Shown piece by piece: positions 22,430-34,015 of a stretch of DNA of 64,000 bases (position 1 is its first letter; every line of letters begins with the position of its first letter). The notes beneath the pieces were generated by a model. The model was not told where the DNA came from, ran no database searches, and saw nothing but the letters and a program-made list of their open reading frames with translations. Origin of the DNA: Rhabdophis nuchalis (Eukaryota; Chordata; Lepidosauria; Squamata; Natricidae); contig CM077647.1 in the NCBI GenBank assembly GCA_039707465.1, positions 177,438,663 to 177,502,662 of the forward strand. Direction: 5' to 3'. Made by a program: the position numbers and the translations under genes.

Positions 22430-24401
22430 GGTTCCGGCTCCAGCGGCGACGGGCAAGCCTAGGGCTCGCTCGCCGCTTTGTTTCTTTTCCTGCCCCCCCA
22501 CGGGGGCGAGACGCCCCGTTTTTGGGGGTCTCCCGTAAAGCCGGCTTGCCTGGGTCGTCCTCCCCCAGCGGCAGCTGGGAAGCGACCCTTGTCTTCGGCT
22601 TAGGTGGAGGAGGACATGCTGCGGGGGGTTTTCCCTTCGCCAATGGCGGGTGGCATCGTTCTGAAAATATGAAGAGAGCTGACCGTCTGAGTCGGAAGGC
22701 TTCCCGGGGCTTCGGCTGCGAGGGTGAAAGTGAGTGGTTTTAAACATTTTGTTTTCTGCTGTCAGCCTGGGCTGAAAGAACTTGGAGGGGGGTGTCTGCT
22801 TGTTAAACCCCCCCTCGGACTAAAGCGGCACTTAAGAATGGCTCCTCGCTGCGAGGAAGCGGATATCTTTAATCTGGACTGTTTGACACAAGGGAAAGTG
22901 ATCTGCGGTTTGTCTTTGAAACAAAGTATCTAGGTCTGGCTGATTTGACACATTTTTTTTACCACTCTCTCCTTCTGGCTCTGAGTCTGGGCGGTGGAAA
23001 ATGGCTTCTCTTTGTCCCTGAATGACTATTTTACTTATGGAAAATTTCCAGCGTCTCTTTGTGATTTGGACTCCCTCTGGTTACTAAAGAAGAATTTTTT
23101 TTTTGGATTTGTGATTTCTTTTCTGGAGTGCCTTCGTTATTATACTTATTGATTTGGAAAATTGTTTCTCTCTTGGTTCCTGAACTTTACAACACTGAAC
23201 TGAACTTTTGGCTCCTGACTTGCCTCAACAGCCCCACCCAAAAAACGCCATTTTAGTGGCACTGATTTTAACAGCTAATCATGGCACAAGAATCAGCACT
23301 GGCAAGCTTAGAACTAAGGATGGCCTCTCTTGAATCTGTTATACAAACTTTGGTACAAGAAATCAAGGCCCAGAGGGCAGAAAATATCAACTTTAAAAAG
23401 GAATTATTGGACACACGGAAACAAGTGCTGGAGAACACACAGAAGAATGAAGAACTGGAAGGGGGGCTGGCGGGGGCTAAGGGAGAGATTAAAAATGTTA
23501 CTAATGAGGTTGTGGAAATAAATGGGCATGTGTCTAGGATTGATATGGAAAGGATGACATATTTTTTGAGATTTCAGAATGTTTCTGAGGAAACTGGTGA
23601 ATGTCTCCCTGAACTCATGAGCACAATTATAGCAGACTATTTACATAAACCTAAGGATGAGATCAGGGGGGACATTGACCTAGCCTACAGAATAAACTCT
23701 GCATATGCCAGGATAAATGAAGTACCCAGAGAGATACATGTCAAATTTGTTAGAAGGTCAACCAGAGAGGAAATCTTGAAAGTGCAAAGAGGAGGTCCGT
23801 TAATTTACCAACAAAAGGAGGTTGCCATCCTGAAGCAGATCCCAAGAAAGATTAGAGAAGCAAGAAGGAAATTTTCCTTCTTGTCCAAAAAATTGTTTGA
23901 CCACGGGATCTGGTTCAGGTGGGTGACGCCCGAAGGGATGCTGGTGTTCTGGGAAGGAGGAAGAGTGAGGATTAAAACAGTTGCTGAGGCGGAAGCCTTT
24001 CTTAAAAAACATTCCTCTTTCCTGGGGGAAGATCCAGGGGGGGCAGGGGGGGCCACGGCCCCGCCCGCTGGGGGCCTGGAAGGAGAGATAGAAGATACAA
24101 TTGCCAAGAGACTTAGATCTAAAAAATAATTTTGCCTTGATTTTTTGAATAATATTGTATAATACAACATGTGCATCTGGATTTTTGTAAATGACTGACA
24201 GCATAGAACTGAGAACTTAGAAATATGTACTTGCTTTCACTTTGTAGTGTATGGAAAATGTTTTTTATTAATGATCTATTTTGATGTCCCTGTAGGGCCG
24301 ACGACTTTGACGTGAATGCTCTCAAAATTTCTTTGTATCCCTTACCCTATCCTATTGAAAAACTGTAAAACCAATAAAACTTTTTCAATATAAAAAAAAA
24401 A
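22430..24401 (+). mobile_element. ORF1-only L1 derivative (HAL1-like), apparently full length
   Basis: Order: a GC- and CpG-rich 5' UTR (22,430-23,280), one intact ORF1, a 3' UTR of about 270 bp, an AATAAA signal near 24,373 and an A-run ending at 24,401. The same 'aaaaatgcac' phrase occurs just before (about 22,389-22,398) and just after the A-run, compatible with an imperfect target duplication of about 18 bp. No ORF2 lies anywhere inside. Such 'half-L1' elements depend on enzymes from full L1s. Confidence 0.8.
23281..24129 (+). CDS. L1 ORF1p-like RNA-binding protein (HAL1-like)
   Basis: A 282-codon uninterrupted frame. Residues about 1-85 form a heptad-rich coiled coil (LELRMASLE, then IQTLVQEIKAQ). 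Residues about 90-175 match the RRM-like domain of L1 ORF1p (MERMTYFLRFQNV, REIHVKFVRR). Residues about 180-255 match the C-terminal domain (ARRKFSFLSKKL, HGIWFRW, PEGMLVFWEGG). The tail is Gly/Ala-rich and ends in basic residues (AKRLRSKK). ORF1p trimers coat element RNA and act as chaperones in retrotransposition. The ATG follows the CpG-rich 5' UTR and begins the coiled coil. No downstream endonuclease or reverse transcriptase frame exists. The intact frame argues for recent activity; host exaptation is possible but unproven. Confidence 0.85.
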   Translation: MAQESALASLELRMASLESVIQTLVQEIKAQRAENINFKKELLDTRKQVLENTQKNEELEGGLAGAKGEIKNVTNEVVEINGHVSRIDMERMTYFLRFQNVSEETGECLPELMSTIIADYLHKPKDEIRGDIDLAYRINSAYARINEVPREIHVKFVRRSTREEILKVQRGGPLIYQQKEVAILKQIPRKIREARRKFSFLSKKLFDHGIWFRWVTPEGMLVFWEGGRVRIKTVAEAEAFLKKHSSFLGEDPGGAGGATAPPAGGLEGEIEDTIAKRLRSKK

Positions 24402-24544
24402 TGCACATTTCGGTCATATAATCTTGATGACTGGAAGCTTTCATGGGGAGATTGGGCTGCCATTTGTCCAGGATGGTGTAGGGTCCCCTGCTTGGGCACG
24501 GGGGTTGGACCAGATAACCTACAATGTCACTTCCAGCTCTGTTA

Positions 24545-24608
<64 letters not shown>
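24545..24608. repeat. (CTAT)n microsatellite
   Basis: About 15 perfect tetramer units inside duplicate unit copy 2. Copy 1 has only three or four units at the corresponding place (21,542-21,556), so the array expanded after duplication. Confidence 0.95.
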
Positions 24609-24809
24609 CACTTTAAGACAGCTTGCCTCCCTCCCTCCGAGAGAGCAAGAGAGAAGATAAAACATAGATAATTAGAATTAAAATAGATGCTATATTTCAT
24701 TGTAACCAATTTCATTGTAATTTTAGTACAATGACAATAAAGATTATTATTATTATTACTATACAGATGATTGATAGATGATAGAAAAATGATAGAAAAA
24801 TAAAGGATA

Positions 24810-25525
24810 ATGAGAGAGAGAGAAGAAGAAAGAGCGAGACGGAGGGAGGGGAGAGGGAGGGGAAGGAGAGAGAAAGAACTAGAGGAGGAGTAGAGAAAGA
24901 GAAGGAAAGAGAGAGAAAGAGAGAGGGTGAGAGAGGGAGAGGGAAGAGAGGGAAGGAGAGAGAGGAGGAAAGAGGAGAGGGAGAAGGAGAGGGAAAGAAG
25001 GAGTGGGGGAAAGAGAGAGAAAGAGAGGGAGGTGAGGGAGGGAGAGAAGGAGAGAGAGGAGAGAGGGAGGGAGAGAAGGAGAGAGAGAGGAGAGAGGGGG
25101 GAGAGGAGAGAGAAAGAAATGGAGAGACAGAAGGAGAGAAAAGGAGAGAGGAGAGAGAAGGAGAGAGGAGGGAGGGAGAAGGGAGAGCAAGGAGAAAGAG
25201 GGGAGTGGTAGGGAGGGAGGGAGAAGGAGAGGGAGGGGAGAGAGGGGAGAGAGAAGAGAGGGAGGGAGGGAGAGAAGGCAAGAGAGAGGAGGTGGGAGGG
25301 AGAGGGGGAGAGAGAGGGATGGACAGAGAGAGGAGAGAGAGAAAGAGAGAGAGAAGGAAAGAGAGGGAGAGAGAGGAGAGAGGGAGGGAAAGAGAGAAGG
25401 AGGGAGAGAAGGAGAGAGGAGAGAGAGGGAAGAGGAGAGGAATGGGAAAGAGAGGGGGAGGGAGAGGGATGGTGACAGAGGAGGGAGGGAAAGAGAGAAG
25501 GAGAGAGAGAGACAGAGAGAGAGTC
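24810..25525. repeat. GA-rich purine tract
   Basis: About 700 bp of GGGAGA/GAGAGA sequence, expanded relative to the 330-bp tract at the same place in copy 1 (21,690-22,018). Frames across it are low-complexity artefacts. Confidence 0.9.
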
Positions 25526-26260
25526 TTTGCATTTAAAACCTATCCAGCAAGATCCATCTTGTGTCGCAAAAAGGGTTATCACCTTGGGGTTCCCTTGTGG
25601 GATTTTGCTGAACTATAGCAATGACGACTTGAGCCTTAAGCTCATCGTTGTAAAAATGCTCCCTTGGGAAATGCCACTCTGTCCTTTCCTCAGTTTACCA
25701 AAAATGAAACAGAAGGGCAACCTGGATATGATGTCGAGCCAAGGACCTCCTCGGACCACCATCTAGCTGGTGGAGCACCGAGAAATAGCAAAGACAGGGA
25801 GATTCCCAAGAGGCACCGTCCTAATTTAGAATTAAGCCAAGAAACAGGAATACGTCAACAGCTGAGTTGTATTTACGACGCAAACTCATTTCTTCACATT
25901 CCGCTTCTTGGCAGGAAGGCCAAGTGGCTGAAGCCCAAACCACAGTCCGCAGCTTCATGAAGTGGCTTGTCTGTAAACCTCATTTCCTTTCGCCAATGGC
26001 CATTTTGGAACCACTCAAGCCCTGCTTGTAATAGATTCCCATAAGCCGGACTCAGAGGCAATATTTTGTGTCATATATATCGTTAGCCTTCCACACGTGT
26101 GCTTTGGTTTGAAAACGTGGCTCAATGGGAGGTCCTAGATCTGAGGTGGGGCAGCAAGCCCACCCACGATTTCCACTACTGGTTCAGGTGAACCGATCCG
26201 AACCGGCCGAATACCACTTCTGCTCTATTTTAATCTATGGTCATGTACAGTCCAACAGTA
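25526..26260. other. Unannotated spacer
   Basis: No gene is supported. A short hAT-like trace ('ttccactactggttcagg') lies at about 26,170-26,225. Confidence 0.4.
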
Positions 26261-26269
26261 ATATTACTT

Positions 26270-27150
<881 letters not shown>

Positions 27151-27160
27151 ACTTGATTAA

Positions 27161-27502
27161 GAGTTCCCCTCGCAGATATGTGCTAGTTGTTCCCGATTCT
27201 AGGGAGCAGTGTTCATCTCCATTTCAAAACCAAAAAGCCAACACTGTCCAAAGACATCTCCGTGGTCATGTGGCCACTATGACTAAATGCCGGAGGCACA
27301 CGGAATGCTGTTACCTTCCCACCAAAGGTGGTTCCTAATTTTCTACTTGCATTTTTACATGTTTTTCAACTGCTAGGTTAGCAGAAGCTGGGACAAGTAC
27401 TGGGAGCTCACTTCATCACATGGCGCTAGGGATTCGAACCACTGAACAGGCGACCTTTCTGATTGACTAGCTCAGCGTCTTAGCCACTGAGCCACCACAT
27501 CC
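27161..27502 (-). mobile_element. Sauria-type tRNA-derived SINE, near full length
   Basis: On the minus strand the element begins at the tRNA-related head ('ggtggctcagtggctaaga', then the B-box-like 'ggttcgaatccctagcgcc'). It continues through the conserved body ('ttctgctaacctagcagtt', 'aaccacctttggtgggaag', 'catgaccacggagatgtc') and ends near 27,161 with 'gcgaggggaactc'. This layout is that of the squamate-wide Sauria SINE. It is the most complete of three copies here. Confidence 0.88.
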
Positions 27503-27544
27503 ATTTTTAAATACTTGATTACAAATACTTGATTACACCATGTT

Positions 27545-28440
27545 TACTGCCTTCAAAAAGAGGTGGTCAACTAATGCTTTAACACCGACACCATCGGGGT
27601 TCTGAGTCATAATCCCATAGCAAGCAAAGCTCAGAGGTGGATGAATTCCTCAAAGAATAGCTTTATTGCAGATATCAGATTGGCACAGATCTGGTGAAAA
27701 CAGATTCTGAAGGTTCCTGCGGTTTCCCCCTAATTAAAAGATAAAGTTTCCCGACAATCCCAAACAATGTTACACAGTCCAATCAAGACGCTGTCTGGTT
27801 GTCTGGTGACCTCTCTCCTCCTTCCGTGGTCCAGGTGTGAAAATGTCCTTAGTTCTCAAGAGAAAGTATTTTGCTTTGGCTGCATAATCCCCGCTATCTC
27901 TCATCCCCCCTCCCTTTCCCTCAGCTCCAGTGTGGAGACACTGAAGCTCCAAGATGGCTCTGGTCAGGTCAGCTTCAGGGTGGACAGACACATCTTTCCT
28001 TAGAAGTCTGAAAACTTCATCACTGAAAACTTTCCGTGAATTATCAGCCGTGAAGCGGGAGAAACAGAGGCTGGTGGCAGCAGAACAAAAACATGCCAGC
28101 TCTGGCAAGCCCACAGGCCCGGAGTTGCCATTCGGGTGGGAGGAAAGCTGGGAGAGCTGCCAAGAATCATGCTTACTAGCTGGGCATCTCCCTCCTCCAC
28201 AAGCAATCCACCTGAGAACTCTCCCTAACTCTTCATAACTGACTGCCAGGTGGTTTCCACTGAGAACATTCCATAACTGAAAACTGACTGAGAACAATCC
28301 ATGACTGATTGCCGGGTGGTTTTCGCTCTGGGTCACGAGGGGATGGGCATGCGCATGTGCGTGGGAGGGGTGGGGTTTAGCCTAAATACCAAATAAAGTA
28401 TAAAAGGTGGTGGGAAGTACCGGATGTCAGCTCTGACAAT
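27545..28440 (-). mobile_element. Possible solitary LTR
   Basis: Read on the minus strand, the block starts TGTCAGAGCTGACATCC (28,436 downward) and contains a retroviral-style 'ctgcaataaagctattc' near 27,650-27,667, followed by an R/U5-like end. I could not fix the far end or a target duplication, and there is no coding sequence. It may be part of some other repeat. Confidence 0.35.
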
Positions 28441-28458
28441 TTATTCATTCCCTTAGTA

Positions 28459-29293
28459 CAGTGATGGCTAACCTTTTTTTGGTTCTCATGCCAAAAATGG
28501 GTAGAAGAGCAGGGGGGTTGTGCACAGGCGTGCCACACCCATAATGCTATGTGCGAGGCCGCCCCCACAACTGGTTTTGGTGCAGTTTTTTTGCCCTCCC
28601 CAGGCTCCAGAGGCTTTCTAAAATCATAGGAAGGGTGAAAAGTTCCCCTCTCATTACCCCTGGAGTCCCTCTGGAGGCTTCAGGAGCTTCCCTGAAGCCT
28701 CCAGAGGACGAAAAATGGACCTACAGGAAACCTGTAAGTTCAGGAATGGCGATTTCTGGTTTCTCTGTAGGGGTGATTTTCGACCTTCCCTGATGGCTCC
28801 AGAGGACAAAAACTGCCCCTACAAGCAAAGTCCCTTCCAGTTTGCTTGTAGGTCCATTTTTCACCCTCCAAAGCCTTCCGGGAAGCCTCCCAAAAGCTCC
28901 TGAAGGTTCTGGAAGGTGAAAAACGGACTTACAAGGAACTCAGAAGTTTGGGAATTCTGACTTCTGGTTTGTCTACAGGGCCAATTTTTGACCTCCAGAG
29001 TCTTCAGGGAAGCCTGCTAAAGGTTCCTGAAGGCTCTGGAGGGTGAAAAATGGACCTATGAGGAAACCGGAAGTCGGTTCCTGAACTTACAGTTTGCCCA
29101 TAGAGTTGGTTTTTCATGCTCCATAGGCTTCAAAGACGCCTCCGGAGGGTGAAAAACGGCCTAAAAAGAAGTCCGAAGTCATCTGGCCAACACACGCATG
29201 TGCATTGGAACTGACAGAACAATTGCTCGTGTGCCCTAACAAATGGCTCCGTGTGCCACCTGTGGCACGCGTGCCATAGGTTCGCCATCACGG
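28459..29293. mobile_element. hAT element related to 13.3-14.6 kb
   Basis: Left end CAGTGATGGCTAACC and right end, read inverted, CCGTGATGGCGAACC. Flanks are CCTTAGTA and CCTTAGGG (28,451-28,458 and 29,294-29,301), six of eight matching. The interior shows diverged copies of the same 'ttcagggaagc', 'cttctggttt' blocks as the larger element. No transposase. Confidence 0.85.
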
Positions 29294-29442
29294 CCTTAGG
29301 GCTTTGTTGTTCCGTTCATGCCGGAGGAGATAAACTGCATTTTCAAACCGTCTCTGTGTTTGGCTGTTTCCCTTAACCCTTCGGAACCTGTCAGAAAAAT
29401 CAAAAGAAATTTAGTAGCAAGGGCTGGCGGTGTCAGGAAGGA

Positions 29443-29804
29443 TCATGGAGCGTTGACTGTAGACGGTTTGCCCGTGTTCTTCCTCACAGTCTTCTGGATG
29501 ATGGGGAATGGCAAGGTTTCGTGACCCACCTGGCAAAAGTAGCTATCTCCAGCATTCCATTCCTCCTTCCTGATATCCAGCGTGCTGTAAAGGAAATACC
29601 GTTCGGGGGTCTTGGACTGTAGAGTGGGTTGGCCAGTGAAGTACGCCGATTCGCTGACCGGTTGCCCATTCTGGAGCCATTGCACAGAGAAGTCATTAGG
29701 ATAAAAATCGTTTAATAGGCATGTGAGAGAGACCTTTTCTTGCAAACGCAGTTGTTCCGCTGGAGGTGGAAAGATGTAGACAGATGGAGCGCTTGGCTTT
29801 TCAC
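29443..29804 (-). CDS. Immunoglobulin heavy-chain constant domain exon, last domain (IgY CH4-like)
   Basis: One exon on the minus strand. It opens at a clear acceptor (pyrimidine tract, then CAG at 29,807-29,805) in phase 1, as all Ig constant exons do, and ends at TGA (29,445-29,443). The 120 residues form a C1-set Ig domain: SVYIFPPPAEQ for strand A, LTCLLNDFYP with the first cysteine, VQWLQNG with the core tryptophan, LYSTLDIRKEEW, then YFCQVGHETLP with the second cysteine. The end reads RKNTGKP followed by five residues, so the secretory tail is short, without the penultimate cysteine of IgM or IgA tails. VGHE-LP and the GK ending suit IgY CH4 best; IgM or IgD cannot be excluded. No CH1-CH3 exon was recognised upstream to the window edge and no membrane exon downstream. 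Confidence 0.85.
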
Positions 29805-30122
29805 CTGAACAATGGGAAAGAAAAGGAAAAACACTGAGCAGGATATTTAGCAGACATTCTTTATCATGTTTAATGGTAGCTGCTGCCTGGTGTGCCGACC
29901 CTGAAATGTTGAGAACATTTCTCTTTGTCATAGAAGCGGGCACGCAAGTCATCACCCCAGCTGAGCTCCACAGCGCATGCATGCACACCTCCCGCTTCCC
30001 ACCAGCTGGTTTTGGTCTCTACCATGCATGGATGGGGGGGAGGCAGGCAGCCAGCAGTCAACAGATATAGATAGATGATAGATAGGTAGATAGCTTCCCG
30101 ACCATCCTTTTTCTGTCCCACT
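29805..30122 (-). other. Flank or intron 5' of the Ig domain exon
   Basis: The first 30 bases form the acceptor pyrimidine tract. No further exon is seen. A small GATA run lies at about 30,065-30,095. Confidence 0.5.
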
Positions 30123-30225
30123 CTACTGAGGCTTCCAGCCATTGCTCCAGTTTTCCAGGAATCTCAATATTATGAGTGCCCCATTTTACAAAGCAAAAAG
30201 TAAAGAAAAAACCACCAAGAGGAAA
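30123..30225 (+). repeat. Inverted fragment of the leader-exon duplicate segment
   Basis: 'ccattgctccagttttcc', 'aatctcaatattatgagtg' and 'cattttacaaagcaaaaagt' are the reverse complement of 39,105-39,190 and 59,590-59,660. It abuts an antisense CR1 copy, just as those segments abut sense CR1 copies, so it is a third, inverted and shortened copy. Confidence 0.75.
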
Positions 30226-30632
30226 TAAAATAGAATCACAGGGTTGGAAGTGGCCTTGGAGGTCTTCTAGTTCAACCCTTTGCCTAGGCAGGAAACCCTA
30301 TGCCGTTTCAGACAAATGGCTATCCAACGTGTTCTTAAAACCTTCCAGTGTTGGGGCATTCACAACTTCTGGAGGCAACTTCTGTTCCACTGATCAATTG
30401 TTCCAACTGTCAGGAAATCTCTCCTCAGTTCTAAGTTGCTTCTCTCCTTGATTAGTTTCCACCCATTGCTTCTTGTCCTGACCTTTGGAGAAAAGTTTGA
30501 CTCCCTCTTCTTTGGGGCAACCTCTGAGATATTGGAACACTGCTATCATGTCTCCCCAAGACCTTCTTTTCATTAAACTAGACATACCCAGTTCCTACAA
30601 CCATTCCTCATATTTTTTAGCCTCCAGTCCAG
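30226..30632 (-). pseudogene. CR1 LINE 3' end
   Basis: Antisense CR1 3' UTR and ORF2 end, with a remnant frame of 63 codons (30,585-30,394). By position it is the same insertion event as the CR1 copies at 38.8 and 59.1 kb, copied with its flank. Confidence 0.82.
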
Positions 30633-30654
30633 ATGTTTCAGGCGCCATACCCTA

Positions 30655-31076
<422 letters not shown>

Positions 31077-31145
31077 GGTTGTGGTGATTGAACAAGGAGG
31101 TGGACTAGAAGACCTCCAAGGTCCATTCCAACTTGGTTATTTATT
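31077..31145 (+). mobile_element. CR1 LINE 3' tail
   Basis: Short sense copy of the conserved 'ggtggactagaagacctcc' block ending near 31,140. The microsatellites upstream replace the rest of the element. Confidence 0.65.
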
Positions 31146-31559
31146 AATGCAGTGTGTGGTACTTTCATATTGCATTGGGTGGGAAGGAAATTGCACTTCT
31201 ACTACACATTTTTTAATTATAAACCTTTAAATATAAATTAGGGCCCAGATGCCATGCTCTCAAGGTAAATAACAAAAGAAATAGCCATGATTAGAGAAAG
31301 AGGATGAGAATGGAACAATCTATTTCATGCCTTCATACTTCCGATACGCAGTAAACATTGTGAGCCTTTGTGTTCAAAAGCCGTCGGGAAATTATATCCC
31401 TTGGTCCTTCGGTTAGAGAACAGTTCTACTTCCCCCTTGGCTCAGATCCCGGAAATCTTGCTCTCAAGGTATGGGAGAAAGATTTGGGGATCTCGGCGAA
31501 GAGACTCTGTCAAAGGAACAGTCAGGTAATAGATAGCAGAGTCTCGGCTACAGAGTGGG
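31146..31559. other. Spacer upstream of the large CR1 element
   Basis: No gene is supported. Part of it, from about 31,370, may be the degraded 5' part of the CR1 element. Confidence 0.4.
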
Positions 31560-31592
31560 AGTGTCAAGAGGCTCATAACCAGCGCAATACCA

Positions 31593-32897
31593 ATGAAGAA
31601 GAAAAATAACAGTTCCCAAAAGAAACAAGCATGGCTGCATAAAGAACACTCTGACAAATTGAAAGACAAAAGGGATAAATATAAAAAGTGGAAAAAGGGG
31701 GACATAACTAAGGCAAAATATCAGCAAATAGCCCGAGCCTGTAAAGATGAAGTGAGGAAAGCTAAGGCTCGCAATGAAGAAAGGCTTGCCAAAAAAGTAA
31801 AAAATAATAAAAAAAGCTTCTTCCAACATGTTAAAAACAAGAAAAAAGTTAAGGAAACAATTGGTCCACTGCTGGGAGAAAATGGCAAGAAGATGATAAG
31901 CAACAGGGAGAAAGCAGAACTATTTAACTCTTTTTTTGCATCTGTCTTTACACAATGGGATAAATCAGTCCAACCAATCAAAAACAGCACCACAAAAATC
32001 AGATTACTAACACAAGTTGAAATAGGGAAGAAAATGGTAAGTGAGCATCTGTCTGCCCTGGACGAGTTCAAATCACCAGGACCGGATGGATTACACCCCA
32101 GGGTTCTGAAGGAACTGGCAGACGAGATCTCAGAACCACTGAACTATATCTTTCAGAGATCCTGGAGCACCGGGGAACTGCCAGAAGACTGGAAAAGAGC
32201 TGATGTGGTTCCCATCTTCAAAAAAGGAAAAAAAACAGATCCAGGAAACTATAGACCCATCAGCCTGACCTCAATACCAGGAAAGATTCTGGAAAAGATA
32301 ATTAAACAACAAATAAGTGAACACCTAGAAGCAAACAAAGTAATTGCCAAAAGCCAACATGGGTTTGTCAAAAACAGATCATGCCAGATGAACTTAATTG
32401 CATTCTTTGACAAAGTGACAAAATCAGTGGACCAGAGGAATGCTGTTGATATAATTTACCTGGACTTCAGTAAGGCATTTGATAAAGTAGACCATAACCT
32501 ACTATTAGATAAAGTAGAAAATTGTGGGTTAGACAGCACCACCAGCAAATGGATTCGCAACTGGCTGACCAACCGCACTCAACGTGTAGTCCTCAATGGA
32601 ACTGCATCTACATGGAAGGAAGTATGCAGTGGAGTCCCCCAAGGCTCTGTTTTAGGCCCAGTACTCTTTAACATCTTCATCAACGATTTGGATGAGGGGA
32701 TAAATGGGGAACTCATCAAATTTGCAGACGACACCAAGCTGGCAGGAATAGCCAACACTCCAGAAGATAGGCTTAAGATACAGAAGGATCTAGACAAACT
32801 TGAACATTGGGCACTATGCAATAAAATGAAATTCAATTGTGAAAAAAGTAAGGTCCTACATATAGGCAAGAAAAACAAATGCACAAGTACAGTATAG
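31593..32897 (+). pseudogene. CR1 ORF2 reverse transcriptase segment
   Basis: 434 codons. Residues about 1-110 are the basic linker (KAKARNEERLAKKVKNNKKS, FNSFFASVFT). The reverse transcriptase follows with SPGPDGLHPRVLKELADEI, NYRPISLTSI, KSQHGFVKNRS, IIYLDFSKAFDKVDH, SGVPQGSVLGPVLFNIFIND and the catalytic FADDTKLAG at about residue 375. All RT blocks are in one frame, so decay is slight. The frame ends early at 32,897 because of a frame change near 32,885; the remainder lies in the next frame. In life this enzyme would copy CR1 RNA at a nicked chromosomal target. Confidence 0.88.
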
Positions 32898-33523
32898 GTG
32901 GTACTTTGCTCAATAGTAGCAACTGTGAGAGGGATCTAGGAATCCTAGTGGACAACCATTTGAATATGAGCCAGCAGTGTGCAGCAGCTGCCAAAAAAGC
33001 CAACACAATTCTAGGCTGCATAAACAGAGGGATAGAATCTAGATCACGTGAAGTGTTAATGTCACTGTATAGTGCCTTGGTAAGGCCACACTTGGAATAC
33101 TGCATACAGTTTTGGTCGCCACGATGTAGAAAAGACATGGAGACTCTGGAAAGAGTGCAGAGAAGAGCAACCAAGATGATTAGGGAACTGGAGACTAAAA
33201 CATATGAAGAACGGCTGCAGGAGCTGGGTATGTCTAGTTTGATGAAGAGAAGGAGCAGGGGAGACATGATAGCAGTGTTCCGATATCTCAGAGGGTGCCA
33301 CAAAGAAGAGGGAGCCAAACTATTCTCCAAGGCACCTGGGGGCAGGACAAGAAGCAATGGGTGGAAACTGATCAAGGAGAGAAGCAACTTGGAACTAAGG
33401 AGAAATTTCCTGACAGTTAGAACAATTAACCTCTGGAACAGCTTGCCTCCAGAAGTTGTGAATGCCCCAACCCTGGAAGCCTTTAAAAAGATGTTAGATA
33501 GCCATTTGTCTGAAATGGTATAG
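32879..33523 (+). pseudogene. CR1 ORF2 C-terminal segment
   Basis: Continues CR1 ORF2 in the next frame: [66 protein letters not shown] and a stop at 33,523. It overlaps the preceding frame by about 19 bases. One indel separates this from a continuous ORF2. The 1.1-1.8 kb antisense copy is nearly identical over its 171 shared codons. Confidence 0.88.
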
Positions 33524-33605
33524 GGTTCCTGCCCACGCAGGGGGTTGGACTAGAAGACCTACAAGGTCCCTTCCAACTCTGCTATTGTATTGTATTGTAT
33601 TGTAT

Positions 33606-33760
33606 AAGAGACGCTGAGCTTGTCCATCCAAAAGATTGGCAGTTCGGCGGTTTGAATCCCTAGTGCCACATAACAAAGTAAACTGCCGTTCTTTGTCCTA
33701 GCTTTTGCCAACCCATCAGGTTTGAAATCACGTAACAAATGCAAGTAGAAAAATAGGAAC
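33606..33760 (+). mobile_element. Sauria SINE, left part (interrupted by Gypsy element)
   Basis: Sense SINE: 'gacgctgagcttgtccatc', 'ggtttgaatccctagtgcc' (B-box-like), then 'aaatgcaagtagaaaaata', stopping at 33,760 where an LTR begins. Body sequence resumes at 38,731-38,800 with 'accaccattagtgggaagg' and 'tgaagtggagatgagcac'. Confidence 0.85.
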
Positions 33761-34015
33761 TGTTAGATTCTCGGCAGAGAGAGAGAGTCCAGACCGGTAA
33801 GATTAAAAGCTCTTTATTCGGAACAGCAACTGTTGCTAAAAGTGACTATTTTAAAAAGTGTGTGGCCTTCTGCCCTACAGCTCCTTTTATGGAGAGCTGC
33901 TAGGCAGCCGGCCAATCAGCGCGTCAGACGCCCTCGGCCACAGCCAGCCGCGCCTAAGCCAATCAGACGGCTGGCTGTTGCCGGGGCTTTTTTGAATGCC
34001 CGTCAGGATGCAACA
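33761..34015 (-). repeat. 3' LTR of the Gypsy element
   Basis: On the plus strand begins TGTTAGATTC and ends GGATGCAACA, so the ends are TG...CA. An 'agctctttattcgg' segment gives a minus-strand AATAAAG polyadenylation signal. 255 bp. Confidence 0.95.

Larger units (their letters stand above)
22019..25530 (+). repeat. Tandem duplicate unit, copy 2
   Basis: Repeats copy 1 in order: 'tttgcaaacagtaacttcc', 'gctgccctccagtgg', the Penelope-like hairpin (22,320-22,350), then after the L1-derived insert 'gactggaagctttcatgg', the CR1 3' fragment (24,470-24,545), a CTAT array (24,545-24,608) and a GA-rich tract (24,810-25,525). Copy 1 shows the pre-insertion arrangement around 20,806-20,830. Confidence 0.78.
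31560..33605 (+). mobile_element. CR1 LINE, 5' truncated, 2 kb
   Basis: Covers the linker after the endonuclease, the whole reverse transcriptase and C-terminus of ORF2, the 3' UTR and an ATTGT tail (33,587-33,605). The 5' UTR, ORF1 and endonuclease are missing. Its tail runs directly into a Sauria SINE. Confidence 0.92.

Noticed and set aside
24608..25582. A 324-codon minus-strand frame
   Set aside because: Low-complexity Ser/Leu/Pro translation of the GA tract in duplicate unit copy 2.
27165..27505. Possible tRNA gene with a B-box-like 'ggttcgaatcc'
   Set aside because: It is the tRNA-derived head of a Sauria SINE; no cloverleaf can be formed over the usual length.
28377..29121. Apparent host exons near the Ig exon (several 60-80 codon frames)
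   Set aside because: They lie inside the hAT element at 28,459-29,293 and its repeated blocks.
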